A stretch of DNA of 64,000 nt from assembly GCA_030068075.1 (NCBI GenBank), contig CM057828.1, positions 109,598,699 through 109,662,698 of the forward strand, given 5' to 3'. This DNA comes from Paguma larvata. Its lineage: Eukaryota; Chordata; Mammalia; Carnivora; Viverridae. Positions 24,115 to 36,225 of the stretch are shown here, piece after piece. Below the pieces are notes generated by a model. The model had not been told where the DNA came from, ran no database searches, and saw only the letters and a list, made by a program, of their open reading frames with translations. Each line of letters opens with the position of its first letter. The first letter of the stretch is position 1. The position numbers and the translations under genes are program-made.

Positions 24115-24174
24115 CTGCACATCCCGCTTCATCTGCCTGAGCGTCAGGCCCCAGGATTTCTTGTCCTTCCTTTC
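24115..24174 (-). CDS. ZEB1: ZEB1 exon 3 (60-nt, tandem NAGNAG acceptor)
   Basis: Short 60-nt exon. Two bases complete a glycine codon, then KEGQEILGPDAQADEAGCA, then one base of the valine codon completed by exon 4. The donor GTATCT begins at 24114. The acceptor is a tandem, tagcag at 24180-24175: cutting after CAG gives this 60-nt exon, while cutting after TAG adds three bases and turns the junction Asp-Gly-Lys into Asp-Ala-Gly-Lys, keeping frame either way. I chose the CAG because it joins exon 2 without an added residue. The encoded segment is acidic and of the type seen in the ZEB1 N-terminus. Confidence 0.95.
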
Positions 24175-24180
24175 CTGCTA

Positions 24181-24489
24181 AAATCAAAGAACAAAGGATT
24201 AAAATAGATCCATGTGTCACAAACATTGTTAACATCTAGAAATCTGAAAAGGAACTTTTAGATTATATTTAATTTGGATTTTTTTTCCCTTTTAGAAGTA
24301 ATGTGTCCTTGAAAAGTAAAACTTTTTAAAAGAAATTAAGTAGATAGTTTTACCAAACTCGCAAAGGTACATTAAAAAAGTAAAATTAGTGAATATTTCT
24401 ATAGAACCCAGGAATTATATATACATTAGAATTATAAGCATACTGGGATTTTAGTATTTCTTTGGGAAGTGGGATTCCTTTTTTTATTT
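24181..24489. other. ZEB1 intron 2 next to exon 3 acceptor
   Basis: Contains the pyrimidine tract of exon 3 (read on the minus strand, 'tcctttgttctttgatttta'). Nothing else recognised. Confidence 0.5.
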
Positions 24490-24770
24490 CTTCTGCAAAG
24501 CACAAATTTCTATGTTCTAGGCACTGTGCTAGATGCTTTATAAACTTACTTCTTTTAACTTTCATAACTACCTATTTTATAAGTAAAAAAAAAAAAAAAA
24601 AAAAAAGACAACCACAACTTGAGGCTTGAAGAGGTTAAATAATTTGCCCAAGGACACACTGCTATTAGATGGATGGTAGAGGCGGAATTTGAATTCAGGT
24701 CCAAACGGCTGTAGAACGTACTTTCTGCTCCACTGTATAACCAGAGTCTCAGACAGCTAGAGAGAAGACT
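24490..24770 (-). mobile_element. MIR SINE interrupted by a poly-A run
   Basis: Reverse MIR: 'taggcactgtgctagatgct', 'gaggttaaataatttgccca', 'aggacacactgctattagat', 'ggaatttgaattcaggtcca'. A 22-A tract at 24585-24606 stands where MIR normally reads a gatgaggaaact-like block. Confidence 0.85.
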
Positions 24771-25949
24771 GTCCTCAACTTCACTGTGGCCAGAGTATAT
24801 GCCTAGGGCACTCTATTTTCTCTCCCACTCTATTCATTATTCTAACTCCCCATAAATCATAATCACACTACTGGCAAACATTTTTAGATGTTACTTTATC
24901 TCCTTTGGCCACCTAGGCTTATAGTGAGCTGAGTGTAGTATTCTAGACAGAATAAGATCAGAGTAAATATGTGTATTATTTCGGCAAGCAGAAAGTACAT
25001 TTTTGTATATTCACGTACATTTTATTGATTCTAATAGTTCATTAAGAACATGTGCCTATATAGAAGACATCATGGAGCTAATTTAAAAACACTGGTCGTA
25101 GAGTACACATAATTATGATTAGAATATTTACGAAGTCATGCTGAAACATCACATCATGTAGTTATCTGCACCCTAATCAAATCCCATGGAATATGCCAGT
25201 CAAAACTCTTGATTTGGACTTCCCCTAAGTTTGCTAATTGAATTGAGGAATGGAACACTATTCAAGGAAAATCTTCGCTCGCATAAAGCATGTCTTTCTG
25301 TGTAAGTGACTTGGATTATCAGATTTATTCAGCAGATTGTCTTTACTGATTAACTTTTATATTAGTACTTAAAGATGATCGCTATGTGAGAAATAGTTAA
25401 AATATGCATACACCTCTTTAGATCGGCATAAAAAACATGGTAATAATGAGATTAACTTCCAATTAACTTGTATCTTCATTTTATACTTGCCATCAGCAAA
25501 ATGACATTAAAAAACCCCGGCTAAAGTATTGACAATGCAGTCAACTAAACACCAGTGTTTGCAAATCTCTAACATCTTTTTTTCTTCTCTCTCTGAAGCA
25601 TCTACTTAAAATAATAAACACTATGACAATTGGATAATTATATGATGGTAATATAGTTATTTACTGTAGATCTATCCCTTTATTTCTCCTCAAATGGAAA
25701 TCAAGCCACAGTTATTACTTACTAAGATGGGAGATGACAATATTAAAAGTTAAAATAGTATTTTGGACAGTACTAATTTTTCTACTTATAGTTATTATAG
25801 TTAATTAAAAACCTGTCTACAATTCAATTAAATGATTTATTCGCTCCTTCATTCCTTCATTTCTGCTTGGGATAAAATCAAGGCTTCTTAGAGGAACATT
25901 TACCATACTTCAGAATCTGGTCCCACACTTATTTACTGCGATTTAAAAA
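24771..25949. other. ZEB1 intron 2, no recognised element
   Basis: About 1.2 kb of AT-rich unique sequence. Confidence 0.5.
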
Positions 25950-25962
25950 CTGGAAGTCTACA

Positions 25963-26192
25963 GGGCGCCTGGGTGGCTCAGTCAGTTGAGCGGCTGACTT
26001 TGGGTCAGGTCATGATGTCACAGTTCTTGAGTTCAAGCCCCATGTCGTGTTCTGTGCTGACAGCTCAGACCCTGAAACCTGCTTTGGATTCTGTGTCTCC
26101 CTCTCTCTGACCCTCCCCTGCTCATGCTGTGTGTGTGTTTCTCAAAAATAAGATAAAATAAATAAAAATGTAAAAAACAAATAAATAAAACC
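25963..26192 (+). mobile_element. Felid CAN-SINE, antisense to ZEB1
   Basis: Full head gggcgcctgggtggctcagt and AATAAA-rich tail. Target duplication ctggaagtct at 25950-25959 and 26193-26202. Confidence 0.95.
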
Positions 26193-26202
26193 CTGGAAGT
26201 CT

Positions 26203-26664
26203 CCATTCTTTCCCTTATTATTGGGGCTGGAATTTTGAACAACTAAAATCATATCGCCCAATGAAAACAGAAAATATCCTACTGCTGGTGTGCAGCATGA
26301 ACACTCTTCTTTCCCTAGGGTGCAGCTGGGAAACCGCTCCTTCCTGCTTCATCCGTGGACCAGCATGAGGGTGTACTGGGAACAGCTCAATACTGTTCAA
26401 GCAGACTTCCTCCTCACGGGCTCTGCTCTTATAGTGTAGAAAAGGTAAGGGTAGTAAAGCAGTAGAATCTCCTCGTGCACAAGATTTCCTCTCCTGTAAG
26501 ACTTACTGATGTCAGCACATTGTGACTGACTAACCAAAATACAATTTAGAAAGGTAAATTGGAATGCTCCTAAGGTTTTTGCCTTAGTCCAATTCCAAAG
26601 CAAATACACAAATGAGGAAAAACTCTTGAGTAACAAGATTTTGTTTTTTCAAATAATGGTAAAA
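26203..26664. other. ZEB1 intron 2, no recognised element
   Basis: Unique intron between a SINE and a LINE-1 tail. Confidence 0.5.
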
Positions 26665-27122
26665 TATAGTTGAAAAATAGGTAATGAAATACTTCTCAGC
26701 AACAAAAGGGACAATTTACTGACACATGCAGCAACTTAGATCAATCTCTCAAGAAATTATGAAAAGTGAAAAAAGCCAATCCGTAAGATTACATGCTGTA
26801 TGATTCTATTTATGTAACATTCATGAAGTAACAAAATTATAAAATGGGGGAAGAAATTTGTGGCTGTGAGGGGTTAGGGTTGGGGCAGAGAGCAGGGGAA
26901 GGTGGGTGTATAAAAGGCAATGAGGGAGCTCTATGGAACTGTTCTGTATCTTGTCCATATCAATGTCAATATTCTGGTTGTGAAACTGTACTATAGTTTA
27001 ACAAGATGTTACCATTGGAGGAAAAAGGAGTAAAGGATATATAGGATCTCTGAATTATTTGTGAATCTACAACTATTTGTGAATTATTTGTAAATCTATT
27101 ATTATCTCAAAATTAAAAGTTC
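26665..27122 (+). mobile_element. Old LINE-1 3' end
   Basis: LINE-1ME-type 3' region: 'gcaacttagatcaatctctc', 'tacatgctgtatgattctat', 'gtggctgtgaggggttaggg', 'ggaactgttctgtatcttgt', ending 'tcaaaattaaaagtt'. Confidence 0.8.
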
Positions 27123-27300
27123 AGGGCGCCTGGGTGGCTCAGCTGGTTGGGCATCTGACTCTTGGTTTCAGCTCAGGTCATCTCATGGTCTGTGAGATCA
27201 AGCCCTGCATTGGGCTCTGCACTGACAGAGTGGAGCCTGCTTAGGATTCTCTCGCTCTCTCTCTCTCAAAATAAGCAAATATTAAACAAATATTAAAAAG
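27123..27300 (+). mobile_element. Felid CAN-SINE, shortened, antisense to ZEB1
   Basis: Head ggcgcctgggtggctcagct; the body lacks part of the middle. Tail of (aaatatta)-type repeats. It sits directly at the end of the LINE-1. Confidence 0.9.
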
Positions 27301-27615
27301 AAGTTTAAGTGAAAAATAAGTCAACGGCAGATATCACAAATTTAGAGAGATACATTTATTTATTTTGCCATTAGATGTAATTCCTAGTAAGGAAAAGCAA
27401 GGATGGCAAATGCAATTGATGTTAACCAAAAATCCAGAAGACTTAATGTCAATGGCAGAATAGAACAGCTCAAAGTACAGGAATGAGTATTAAGCATATG
27501 TTCAAAATTCTAAAACTTTCACTTTGAATTCATACCAATGTGTTTCTAACCATTTTGAATGTGTTTGTGGGAAGCTTTTATAGCAATTTCTAATAAGGCA
27601 CAAGAAGCAGGTAAC
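27301..27615. other. ZEB1 intron 2, no recognised element
   Basis: Unique AT-rich sequence. Confidence 0.5.
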
Positions 27616-27835
27616 TGAACCAGATTTTCCTTTCCTGCTTTCATCTCTTCCTCTGTAACACACATCCACACATGCCATGCACATTTATACCTGCCTTTTC
27701 TCAAACTGACCCCTCTACCTAGAATGCTGTTATCCATTCCATCTGAAAAACTTTTACTAATCTGATTCTTTAAAGATCAGTTCACATTTCTCTCACTCTG
27801 TAAGTCTTCCCTGATGCAGCTCTGAAGTAAATGCC
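27616..27835 (+). mobile_element. L2 LINE fragment
   Basis: 'cctctacctagaatgctgtt', 'gatcagttcacatttctctc', 'agtcttccctgatgcagctc' follow the L2 3' region order. Confidence 0.6.
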
Positions 27836-28899
27836 AATAGATTCCTGAAGTTAAATATAAAGTGTTTAAGCTTTAATTAGAAATGATTTTTTTTACTGTG
27901 TACTTTTTCAGAGTATTTCCAGACAGCTTCACTTTTCTTTCTTGTATCCTCTAGTTTCTACATACATGCATACATTTTTGGTATAATTGTCCATCAAAGT
28001 CACAGTAAATGTAATTCACAGCCTCCATGAATACCTGTTAACTTAAACAAAGGTAAAGAAATATATATAACTGAGGTAAAATTTAGTTAAGATGAAATAA
28101 ACACAAACCACCCTGTGTGTCCCATTGAATGCAGCGAAAACGTTCTGGGGAGAATGCATGGAGGAGTTATTTGGAGACTCTAAAAAGTAAATCATACCAA
28201 GAAGACTGGGGAAGAAGACATGACAAGAATTCAAAGTAACCCTTAATCACTTTCCAATCCCTGGCTTGGATCCGAGGAAGCCTAAACCTAGAAGTAGACA
28301 CTGGGGCATGGCAGAAAAAACTCTATGAAAAGCCCTCTAGCTGAGGCTTGAGGAGTAGGAAAGGACTCAAAAAAGGGGAAAATCATTTTTTTCCCTGGAT
28401 TCTCTTGTGTCACAGCCCCTAGATCATCCCAAGGTAGCAGTTGAGATCATGACAACAGCAAGAATGTAAAGGTACCTAAATCTCCAAGGAAGGGGAACCT
28501 TTCTGTCTGGGAGAGCTGTGGCCCCAAGAGGATGGTATAAACTTCCATCAAGCTTTCTGTCTCCATCTTCTTGCAGCCTTTCTTCCTGTAGGCATAGCTG
28601 TGGGAAGTATGTGGCAAAGTATGTGGCAAAATATGGCCAAGGAAGTCCCAGAATTCTGGATAGAGAACTGGAAAGGGAAGTCTCAGGGAACTGAAAGTAT
28701 CCAGGAAATCACAGAAATGGAGGAGTACAGAAAACCAACCATATAAAGTTGCTTTTGAATTTCCCATGTGTGGATCTGACCATAGGCTTTGAGAAGTGAA
28801 GTAAGGATAAGACCATTAATCATGTCCCAGAATGGCCAGTGTACGGCACACAGATCCAAAAAGCATTGCAAAGGCTTCGAAAACTGAAATGATATTAGA
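27836..28899. other. ZEB1 intron 2; possible 5' part of the following LINE
   Basis: From about 28240 the sequence may be the 5' leader of the LINE-1/HAL1 that follows, but I cannot match it firmly. Open frames on the minus strand here lack domains. Confidence 0.35.
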
Positions 28900-30086
28900 A
28901 CAATAACCCACAGAAAATTGTTTGGAACTTACAGCCTGACATAACTGGATAAGTTGCCTGCTATATCCAAAATATAAAAATTCTCCACAGGATTTAAAAA
29001 GACCAAGAGTCTCATAAGATGATATTCAAAATGTCCAGGATACAATCCAAAATTACCTGGCATATGAGGAACCAGAAAAATCTCTATAGGAAAACAAAAT
29101 CAAAAGATGGTAATACTGAAAAGACACAGATGTTGAAAATATCAAAGACTGTAAGCAGCTACTAAAAATACTCCAAAAGCTAAGGGTGAACACTTAAAAA
29201 GAATGGAAAGATGAAAAGTCTAGGCAAATTCTTATCAGCAAACAGAAGATATAAATAAGAACCCAAAGGAAATTTTAGAATTAAAAATATAGTAACGAAT
29301 TTCTTTACAAAAATCACTACATGGACTCAATAGCAAAATGGGGGTGAAAGAGGAAAGATCAGTGAATCTGATGGTAGATAAATGGAAATTATCCAATTTG
29401 GACAATAAAGTGAAAACATTTAAAAAAATAGAATCCCAGAGATGTGTGGGACAATACTAAAATATCTAACATTGGGTCACTGGAATTCCAGAAGGAGAAA
29501 AAAAAGAGTATGGTGTGGAAAATATATTTGATGAAGTAGCATCTAAAACCTTCCCAAATTTAATAAAAAACACACACTGATAGATTAAAGAAGTTAACTG
29601 AAATAGAATAAAGCCCCCCCACATCCAGGCTAGACCATTAATCAAACTCTGAAAACTAAAGATAAAAATTTCTGTAAAAAGAGAAAATGATACACAACTA
29701 TATGCGAACAATAATTTAAAAGATGGCAGATTTATCATTAGAAATAAAGGGCTTCATAAGGAAATAGAACATTTTTAAAGTGCTAATGATAAAAACCTGC
29801 CAACCCCAAATTCTATATCCATGGAGCAATATACTTTTGAAACAAAGGTAAAATAAAGATATTCTCAGATGAAGGAGAGTGAAGAGTGCACAGCCGGAAA
29901 ACCTGATATAAAAGAACGGCTAAGGAAGATCTTTAGAAAGAAGGGGAAATGATATTAGATATTAGAGAAAAATTCAAAATGTCAGGAATGAAAGAGAACA
30001 AAAGAAATGATGTGGTATGTATGACAACTACACTATAAAGGAGGGAGGGTAATGGAACCCATATGGACGTAAAGTTTCCACATTTT

Positions 30087-30305
30087 TAAAAAAAATTTTT
30101 TTAACGTTTATTTATTTTTGAGAGACACAGAGACAGAGTATGAGCAGGGGAAGGGCAGAGAGAGAGGGAGATACAGAATCTGAAGCAGGCTCCAGGCTCT
30201 GAGCTGTCAGCACAGAGCCCGATGCGGGGCTCAAACTCACAGACTGTGAGATCATGACCTGAGCCGAAGTCAGCCGCTTAACCAACTGAGCCACCCAGGC
30301 GCCCC
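30087..30305 (-). mobile_element. Felid CAN-SINE nested in LINE-1
   Basis: Reverse-orientation SINE ending 'gagccacccaggcgcccc'. Perfect 16-bp target duplication aaagtttccacatttt at 30071-30086 and 30306-30321. Confidence 0.96.
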
Positions 30306-31083
30306 AAAGTTTCCACATTTTACTTGCAGTAGTGAAGTACTTACTCTAAGAAGACTGTGAAAGGTTAAGTATGTACATTCTCATCTACCGAGCAACTACT
30401 AAAAATTCTACACAAAAAGATATAGTAAAAATGAAATAAACAAATGAAAATACTAAAATGTATTCAAATGATCCAAAAGAAGGCAGGAAAAGAGAAACAG
30501 AAGAAATTAAGAACAGGGAACAAACGCAAAGCAAATAATACAATGTAAACCTAAATCCAACCATCAAAACTTACATCACATGTAAATGATCTAAATGATC
30601 CAATATAAGGGCACAGAGATTGTTAAAACAGATTTAAAAAAAATAAGCCCCATTTATAGTGCTCTACCAAAAAAATTATTTCAAACACACTGTTATAGAT
30701 AGGTTAAAAGTAAAAAGTTGAAAAGATATACTATGTAAAGACTAATCGAATGAAAGCTATAGTAACTATTTCATATTAGACAAAGTAGACTCTAGAGCTA
30801 AGAAAATTACCAGAAATATAGAAAAACATTATATAATAAGTGGGTCAATTCACCAAGAAGACACAACAATCTATAAAAAAGTATGCATCTAACAACACAG
30901 CTTCAAAATATGTAACCAACAGAACAGAGAGTAGAGAAGAAAAATCCATGCATACAGTGGGAGACTTCAGTACCCCTCTCATATTAGCTGACAGGACAAG
31001 TAGACAGAAAATCACAAGGATATAGACAAACTGACATTTGTATAACATTCCACCCAACAACAGCGGATTACACATTCTTTTTA

Positions 31084-31305
31084 TTTATTTTAAAAAATTA
31101 AAAAAATTTATTTTTTTCAAGTTTATTTATTTATTTTGAGAGAGAGAAAGGGGATGCACAGAGATGGGAGAGAGAGAATCCCAAGCAGGCTCTGCACTAT
31201 CAGCGCAGAGCCTGATGTGGGGCTTGAATTCACAAACCATGAGATCATGACCTGAGGTGAAGTCAAAAGTTGTATGCTCAACTGACTGAGCCACCCAAGA
31301 TCCCC
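31084..31305 (-). mobile_element. Felid CAN-SINE nested in LINE-1
   Basis: Reverse-orientation SINE ending 'gagccacccaagatcccc'. Perfect 15-bp target duplication tacacattcttttta at 31069-31083 and 31306-31320. Confidence 0.96.
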
Positions 31306-31999
31306 TACACATTCTTTTTAAATGCACACAGAACACTCATGAAGACTGACCATACTCAAGATCATACAACAAAACTTAAAATAAATGAAATCATACAAAG
31401 TGTGTACTCTGACCAAAATAAATTCAAACTAGATGTTAACAGCAGAAAGATAAGAAAATCTCCAAACACTGTGAGCACTGATTAACATATTTCTAAAGAA
31501 TCCATAGCTCTAACAGAAAATTAAAAACAACACATAGAAATTTGTGGGATGTATGTAAAGCAGTGCTTAAGGGCAATTTATAGTATTAGATGCCTATGTT
31601 ATAAAAAAATTCTCAAATCAAAATTCTAAACTTCTGTGTTAAAAAATTGAAAAAGAGGCAGAGTTAAGTCCAGAGCAAGCAGAGGGAAGAATAAAGAGCA
31701 GAAATCAATAAAATTAAAGACAAAACAAAACAAACAAAAAAGCTCCCCCCCAAAAAAACCAAAAGAGAAAAACAATGAAAAAGAAAGTTAGTTCTTTGAA
31801 AAGACCAATAAAATTGATAAACCATTAGTATGACTGACAAATAAATAGAGGGAAGCCACAAACTACTAATATCAGGAATGAAAAGGGAGTATCATTACAG
31901 AGCTAGAAGATATTCAACAGATAATAAGGGAGTACTCTGAGTTCAAGGAGTAAACATTACAACATTTTTGACTCTTAAAGAAGAGCTTATTCTTCTTTT

Positions 32000-32220
32000 T
32001 TTTTTTTTTTAAATTTTAAGGTTTATTTATTTCTTAGAGAGAGAAAGAGACAGAGTATGAACAGAGGAGGGTCAGAGAGAAAGGGAGACACAGAATCTGA
32101 AGCAGGCTCCAAGCTCTGAGCTGTCAGCACAGAGCCCAACGCGGGGCTTGAACTCACAAACCACGAGATCATGACCTGAGCTGAAGTCGGACGCTTAACG
32201 ACTGAGCCACCCAGGTGCCC
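32000..32220 (-). mobile_element. Felid CAN-SINE nested in the duplicated segment
   Basis: Reverse-orientation SINE ending 'gagccacccaggtgcccc'. Perfect 14-bp target duplication cttattcttctttt at 31986-31999 and 32221-32234. The element lies inside the copied intron 3 segment, so it is younger than that copy event. Confidence 0.95.
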
Positions 32221-32395
32221 CTTATTCTTCTTTTAAAAAGTGAAAGATTAAATTGCTATAGATCTCATATATAAGAATATAAAAAATGTCAATGTTTTTA
32301 ATATGCCAGAAATTAGATTGTGTGCAACTACTTACATTTAAAATGAAAAGTTTTATATGTCCATAAAGATATTTGTGAGGTAGTACATTATCACT

Positions 32396-32396
<1 letters not shown>

Positions 32397-32436
<40 letters not shown>

Positions 32437-32437
32437 A
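32397..32437. repeat. (TATC)n microsatellite
   Basis: About ten tandem TATC units, standing where the A-rich tail of the adjacent reverse SINE would be; probably grown from that tail. Confidence 0.95.
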
Positions 32438-32439
32438 TC

Positions 32440-32624
32440 TATCAATTTATATTTGAGAGAGAGCATGTGAGCAGAGGAGAGGGGTAAGAAGAAAGAGAGA
32501 GTCTTAAGCAGGCTCCGGGCTCAGCACAGAGCCCAACGTGGGGCTTGATCCCATGACCTTGGGATCATGACTTTGAGCCTAAATTAAGAGTCAGATGCTC
32601 AATCACCTAGCTGCCCAGGTGCCC
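32440..32624 (-). mobile_element. CAN-SINE, divergent copy
   Basis: Reverse SINE ('gggatcatgactttgagcct', 'tgcccaggtgccccc') with lower identity than the others and a deleted middle. Its tail side is the (TATC)n tract. Confidence 0.85.
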
Positions 32625-34721
32625 CCATAAACATTTTACATAATATAATATAAATTTGGAGGAGAATAGTACCTCTTAGGGTAGCTGTAAGGATTAAGTT
32701 AAATATAGTATGTGCTTAGTATTGTACTCGGCACATTGTAAGTGCTATGTAATTGTTAGCTATTTTCTTTATTAATACAATTCTGTAAAGTGAACATCTC
32801 TACACAAACTTGAAAGTTTTGAAATACCAATTCCTCAAAAACTAGAAACTATTACAACTCATCTAAGATAAAAAGTTAACCTGAATATTCCTATAACTGA
32901 TTCAAAGATTGAATTCGTAGTTTAAAACCTTCCCCAAAAACAAAACAAAACCCCCAGGCTGTGGTGGTTTCCATTGCAAATTCTACCAGACATTTACAGA
33001 AAAACTACCACAAGTTTTAAACAATCTTTTCAAGAAAATAAAAAGAACACTTTTCAATTCAGTTTATATGAGGCTAGCATTTCCTTGATACCAAAACCAC
33101 ATAAAAATATTACAAAAAATAGAGAAAACTATAGACCAATATCCCTCTTGCACACTGACTTAAAAGTTTTCAACGAAATATTACCAAGTCAAATTGAGCA
33201 ATATGTAGAAAGAATATGACTAAGTGGGGCTTTCCAGGGAATCCAAGGCTAGTTGAATATTTGAAAACCATTAATGTGTTCACTGTTATTAACAGACTAA
33301 AGAAGCAAAACCACATGATCACATCGACGGACAGCAAAACCATTTGAAAAAAATTCAACATCTATTCATCATGAAAACTCTCAGCCAACTAGGAATAGAA
33401 ACTTCCCCAATTTGATAAAAGGTATCTATGACAAACCAAATGCTAACATTATACTTAAAGGTAAAAGACTGAATATTTTCCTTCTAACATTGGGAAAAAG
33501 GAAGATGTCTACTTTGACCACCCCTGACATCCTGTAACATGTGAATAAACAGGAATAAAAGATATACAAATTAGAAAGGAAGAAATAAAACTGTCCCTAA
33601 ATTTAAGAATATTGTCTACACAGAAATCTGAAGGAATTTACAAAAAATCCTAGAATTAGTAAGTTCATGGGATACAAGGTAAACACACAAAAGTCAATCA
33701 TATTGCTTGCTATAAAAGTGAATATATAGAAACTGAATTAAAAATATTCACAATAGTTTCTCCCTTTAAAGAAGAAATATACAGGTATAAATCTCACAAA
33801 AATATATATATAATCTGTGTGTCTGAAACTACAAGACACCGATGTGAGAAATCAAAGACCTATACAGCATAAAAAATTAACATAAGAAAATAAGTTGCAA
33901 TTCTATATACTAACAATGAACTATCTGAAAGAGAAATAATACAATCTCATTTACAAGAGCAGCAAAAAGAATAAAATGTTTAGGAATAAATTTAACCAAA
34001 GAGAAAGACCTATACACTTAAAGCTATAAGATGCTGATGAAAGAAACTGAATGTGATACAAATAAATGAAAAGATATTCTGTGTTCAGGAACTGGAACAA
34101 TTAATAGTCCATACTACCCAGAGCCATCTATAGAGTCAATGAAATCTCTATGAACATTCCAATGACTTTTTTTTATAGGAATAGGAAAAAACAATCTTCA
34201 AAGGTCCTGTAGAGCCAAAGCAATCTTGAGAAAAAGAACGAAGCTGGAGTCATCACATTTCCTGATTTCAAACTACACTGCAAAGCTATAGTAATCAAAA
34301 CAGTATGGCACTTGCATAAACACAGATGTATAGATTAATGGAAAAACTGAACTCATATAAACAAAGAGTAGATTGGTGGCTTCCAGGAGTTGGGGAGGTG
34401 TTGGAAGTCAGAGATGGTGGTCAAAGGTATAAGTTCTGGGAACTCAGTGTATGACATGGTGAATATATTTAACAATACTGTATTGTATACTGAAAGTTCT
34501 AAGAAAGTCCATCTTAAATGTTCTCACCACATACCAAAAACTGGCAACTGTACAAAGTCATGTGTTAACTAACATTACTGTGGTAATAATTTCACAATAC
34601 AAATGTATATCAAATCATCACATTGTACATCTTAAACTTATACAATATTAAATGTTCAATATAGCTCAATAGAGCTAGGAAAAAAATAGGTTTTTTCACA
34701 AGCCTCCAACCCACAGAAAAT

Positions 34722-36225
34722 ATCTAAAAAATGGAAAGATATACCACATTCATTCACTGGAACACTACTTAACATGATAAAGATGTTAGTTCTCCCCAAA
34801 TTGATCTATAGATTTAACACATTTTAAACCAAAATCCCAGTAGGAGGTATAAAATACAGGTAAGATTATTCTAAAATTCACATGAAAAGGCAAAGGAACT
34901 TTAATAGTCAAAACAATAAAAAAAAATTAAAGTTGGAGGAACAACATTATCTAATTCTAAGACTTATTACAAAATTATAGTAATCAAGATGCCATGATAT
35001 TGGCAAAGGAACAGACACACAGATCGACAGAACAGAATAGAGTCCAGAAACAGACTCCCACAAATGCTGACAATTAATTTCTGACAAAGGTGCAAAGCAG
35101 TTCCATAGAGAAAGGATAGTCTTTTTAACGGTGTTGGAACAACTGGACATCCATACCCAAAAAAATGAACCTCACCTCAACCTCATATTTTACAAAGATT
35201 TTAAATCAAAATGGATCACAGGTCTAATAAAATAGTAAAGGATTCAAAGGAGAAAATTCTGGTGATCTGGGGAAAAACAAAGAGTTGTTAGACATGACTC
35301 CAAGAGCATGATCTATTTAAAAGGTAAATTTGATAAAGCTGACCTCATCAAAGTCTAAACCTTTTGCTCTGTGAAAGCTTAGGATAAGAGAATAAAAGAC
35401 AAGTTATAGACTAGGAGAAAATATTTACTACGATTACAATGAACCCTCAAAACTTAATAATAAAACAACCTGATTAGAAAATGTTAGAAAATGCACAAAA
35501 GACATGAACAGACACCACACTGAAGAGTATATACAAATGGCAAATAAGCACATGAAAAGATGTTCAACTTTACTAGTCACTAGAGCAATGAAATGAAAAC
35601 AACACGTAGTATAAGAACACACTTATTAGAATAGCTGAAGTGAGAAGTAACTGATAAAATCAAATAGCGGTGAGGCTGTGGAGAAACTCAATCTCTCATA
35701 TAGTACTGATGAGACAGAAGTCACTCTGGAAGAACATTTTGGCATTTTGAAAAACAACATTAAGCATGTATTTAATGTATGACTCAATAATGTACTTCTA
35801 GGTTACTTACCCCGAGAGAACCAAAAACCATGTTCATAATTAACCACATACACACTAATGTATATAGTAGCTCTATTTGTAATCTCTGTAAACCGTAAAT
35901 AATCCAAATGTCCTTCAGTAGGTGAATGGATAAATAATTTGGGACATCCATACAATGGAACACTATTCATTAGAAGAGAGTCAAACTACTGATCCATGCA
36001 ATGACTTCAACGAATCTCAAAGGAATGCTGTGTGAAAGAAGCCAGATACAGAATATTTCATATTATATGATTTAATCTGTATGACAGTATCAAAAAGACA
36101 GAACTATACTGACAGAGAACAGATCATGGTTACCAGGGTTTCTGGCGAGAGGGTGGTGTGACTAAAAAGGAGTAGCATGGAGAAGTTCTCTGGTGATGAA
36201 ACAGTTTTGTGGAGTCCTTGATCCC
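34722..36225 (+). mobile_element. Second old LINE-1, ORF2 end and 3' UTR
   Basis: Starts again upstream in ORF2 ('ctccccaaattgatctatag') and runs through 'gtaatcaagatgccatgata', 'ggtgaggctgtggagaaact', 'ggtgaatggataaataattt' to 'gatcatggttaccagggttt'. Separate from the preceding element because ORF2 text repeats. Confidence 0.85.

Larger units (their letters stand above)
31938..32793 (+). repeat. Diverged copy of intron 3 segment inside LINE-1 ORF2
   Basis: Starts tgagttcaaggag and ends gtga. Minus its two SINEs it is about 390 bp, matching the 378-bp segment at 20641-21018 along its whole length with many substitutions. The LINE-1 reads agtactctga on the left and acatctctacacaaac on the right; joined, these restore the expected ORF2 text, so the piece went in cleanly with only tga shared at the junctions. 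Confidence 0.85.
28900..34685 (+). mobile_element. Old LINE-1/HAL1-type element with nested insertions
   Basis: ORF1-like part first ('ccaaaattacctggcatatg', 'gacacagatgttgaaaatat', 'ctaacattgggtcactggaa', 'tattctcagatgaaggagag'), then ORF2 ('gtgggagacttcagtacccc', 'ttctaccagacatttacaga', 'tagaccaatatccctcttgc'), then a jump near 34330 to a 3' UTR ('ggtggcttccaggagttggg', 'cattgtacatcttaaactta') ending at a short A-run. All frames are broken. Nested inside are three or four SINEs and the intron 3 copy. The jump near 34330 is an internal deletion or a join of two elements. Confidence 0.8.

Noticed and set aside
32397..32437. CRISPR-like or satellite array
   Set aside because: Simple tetranucleotide run without spacers; a microsatellite in a vertebrate intron.
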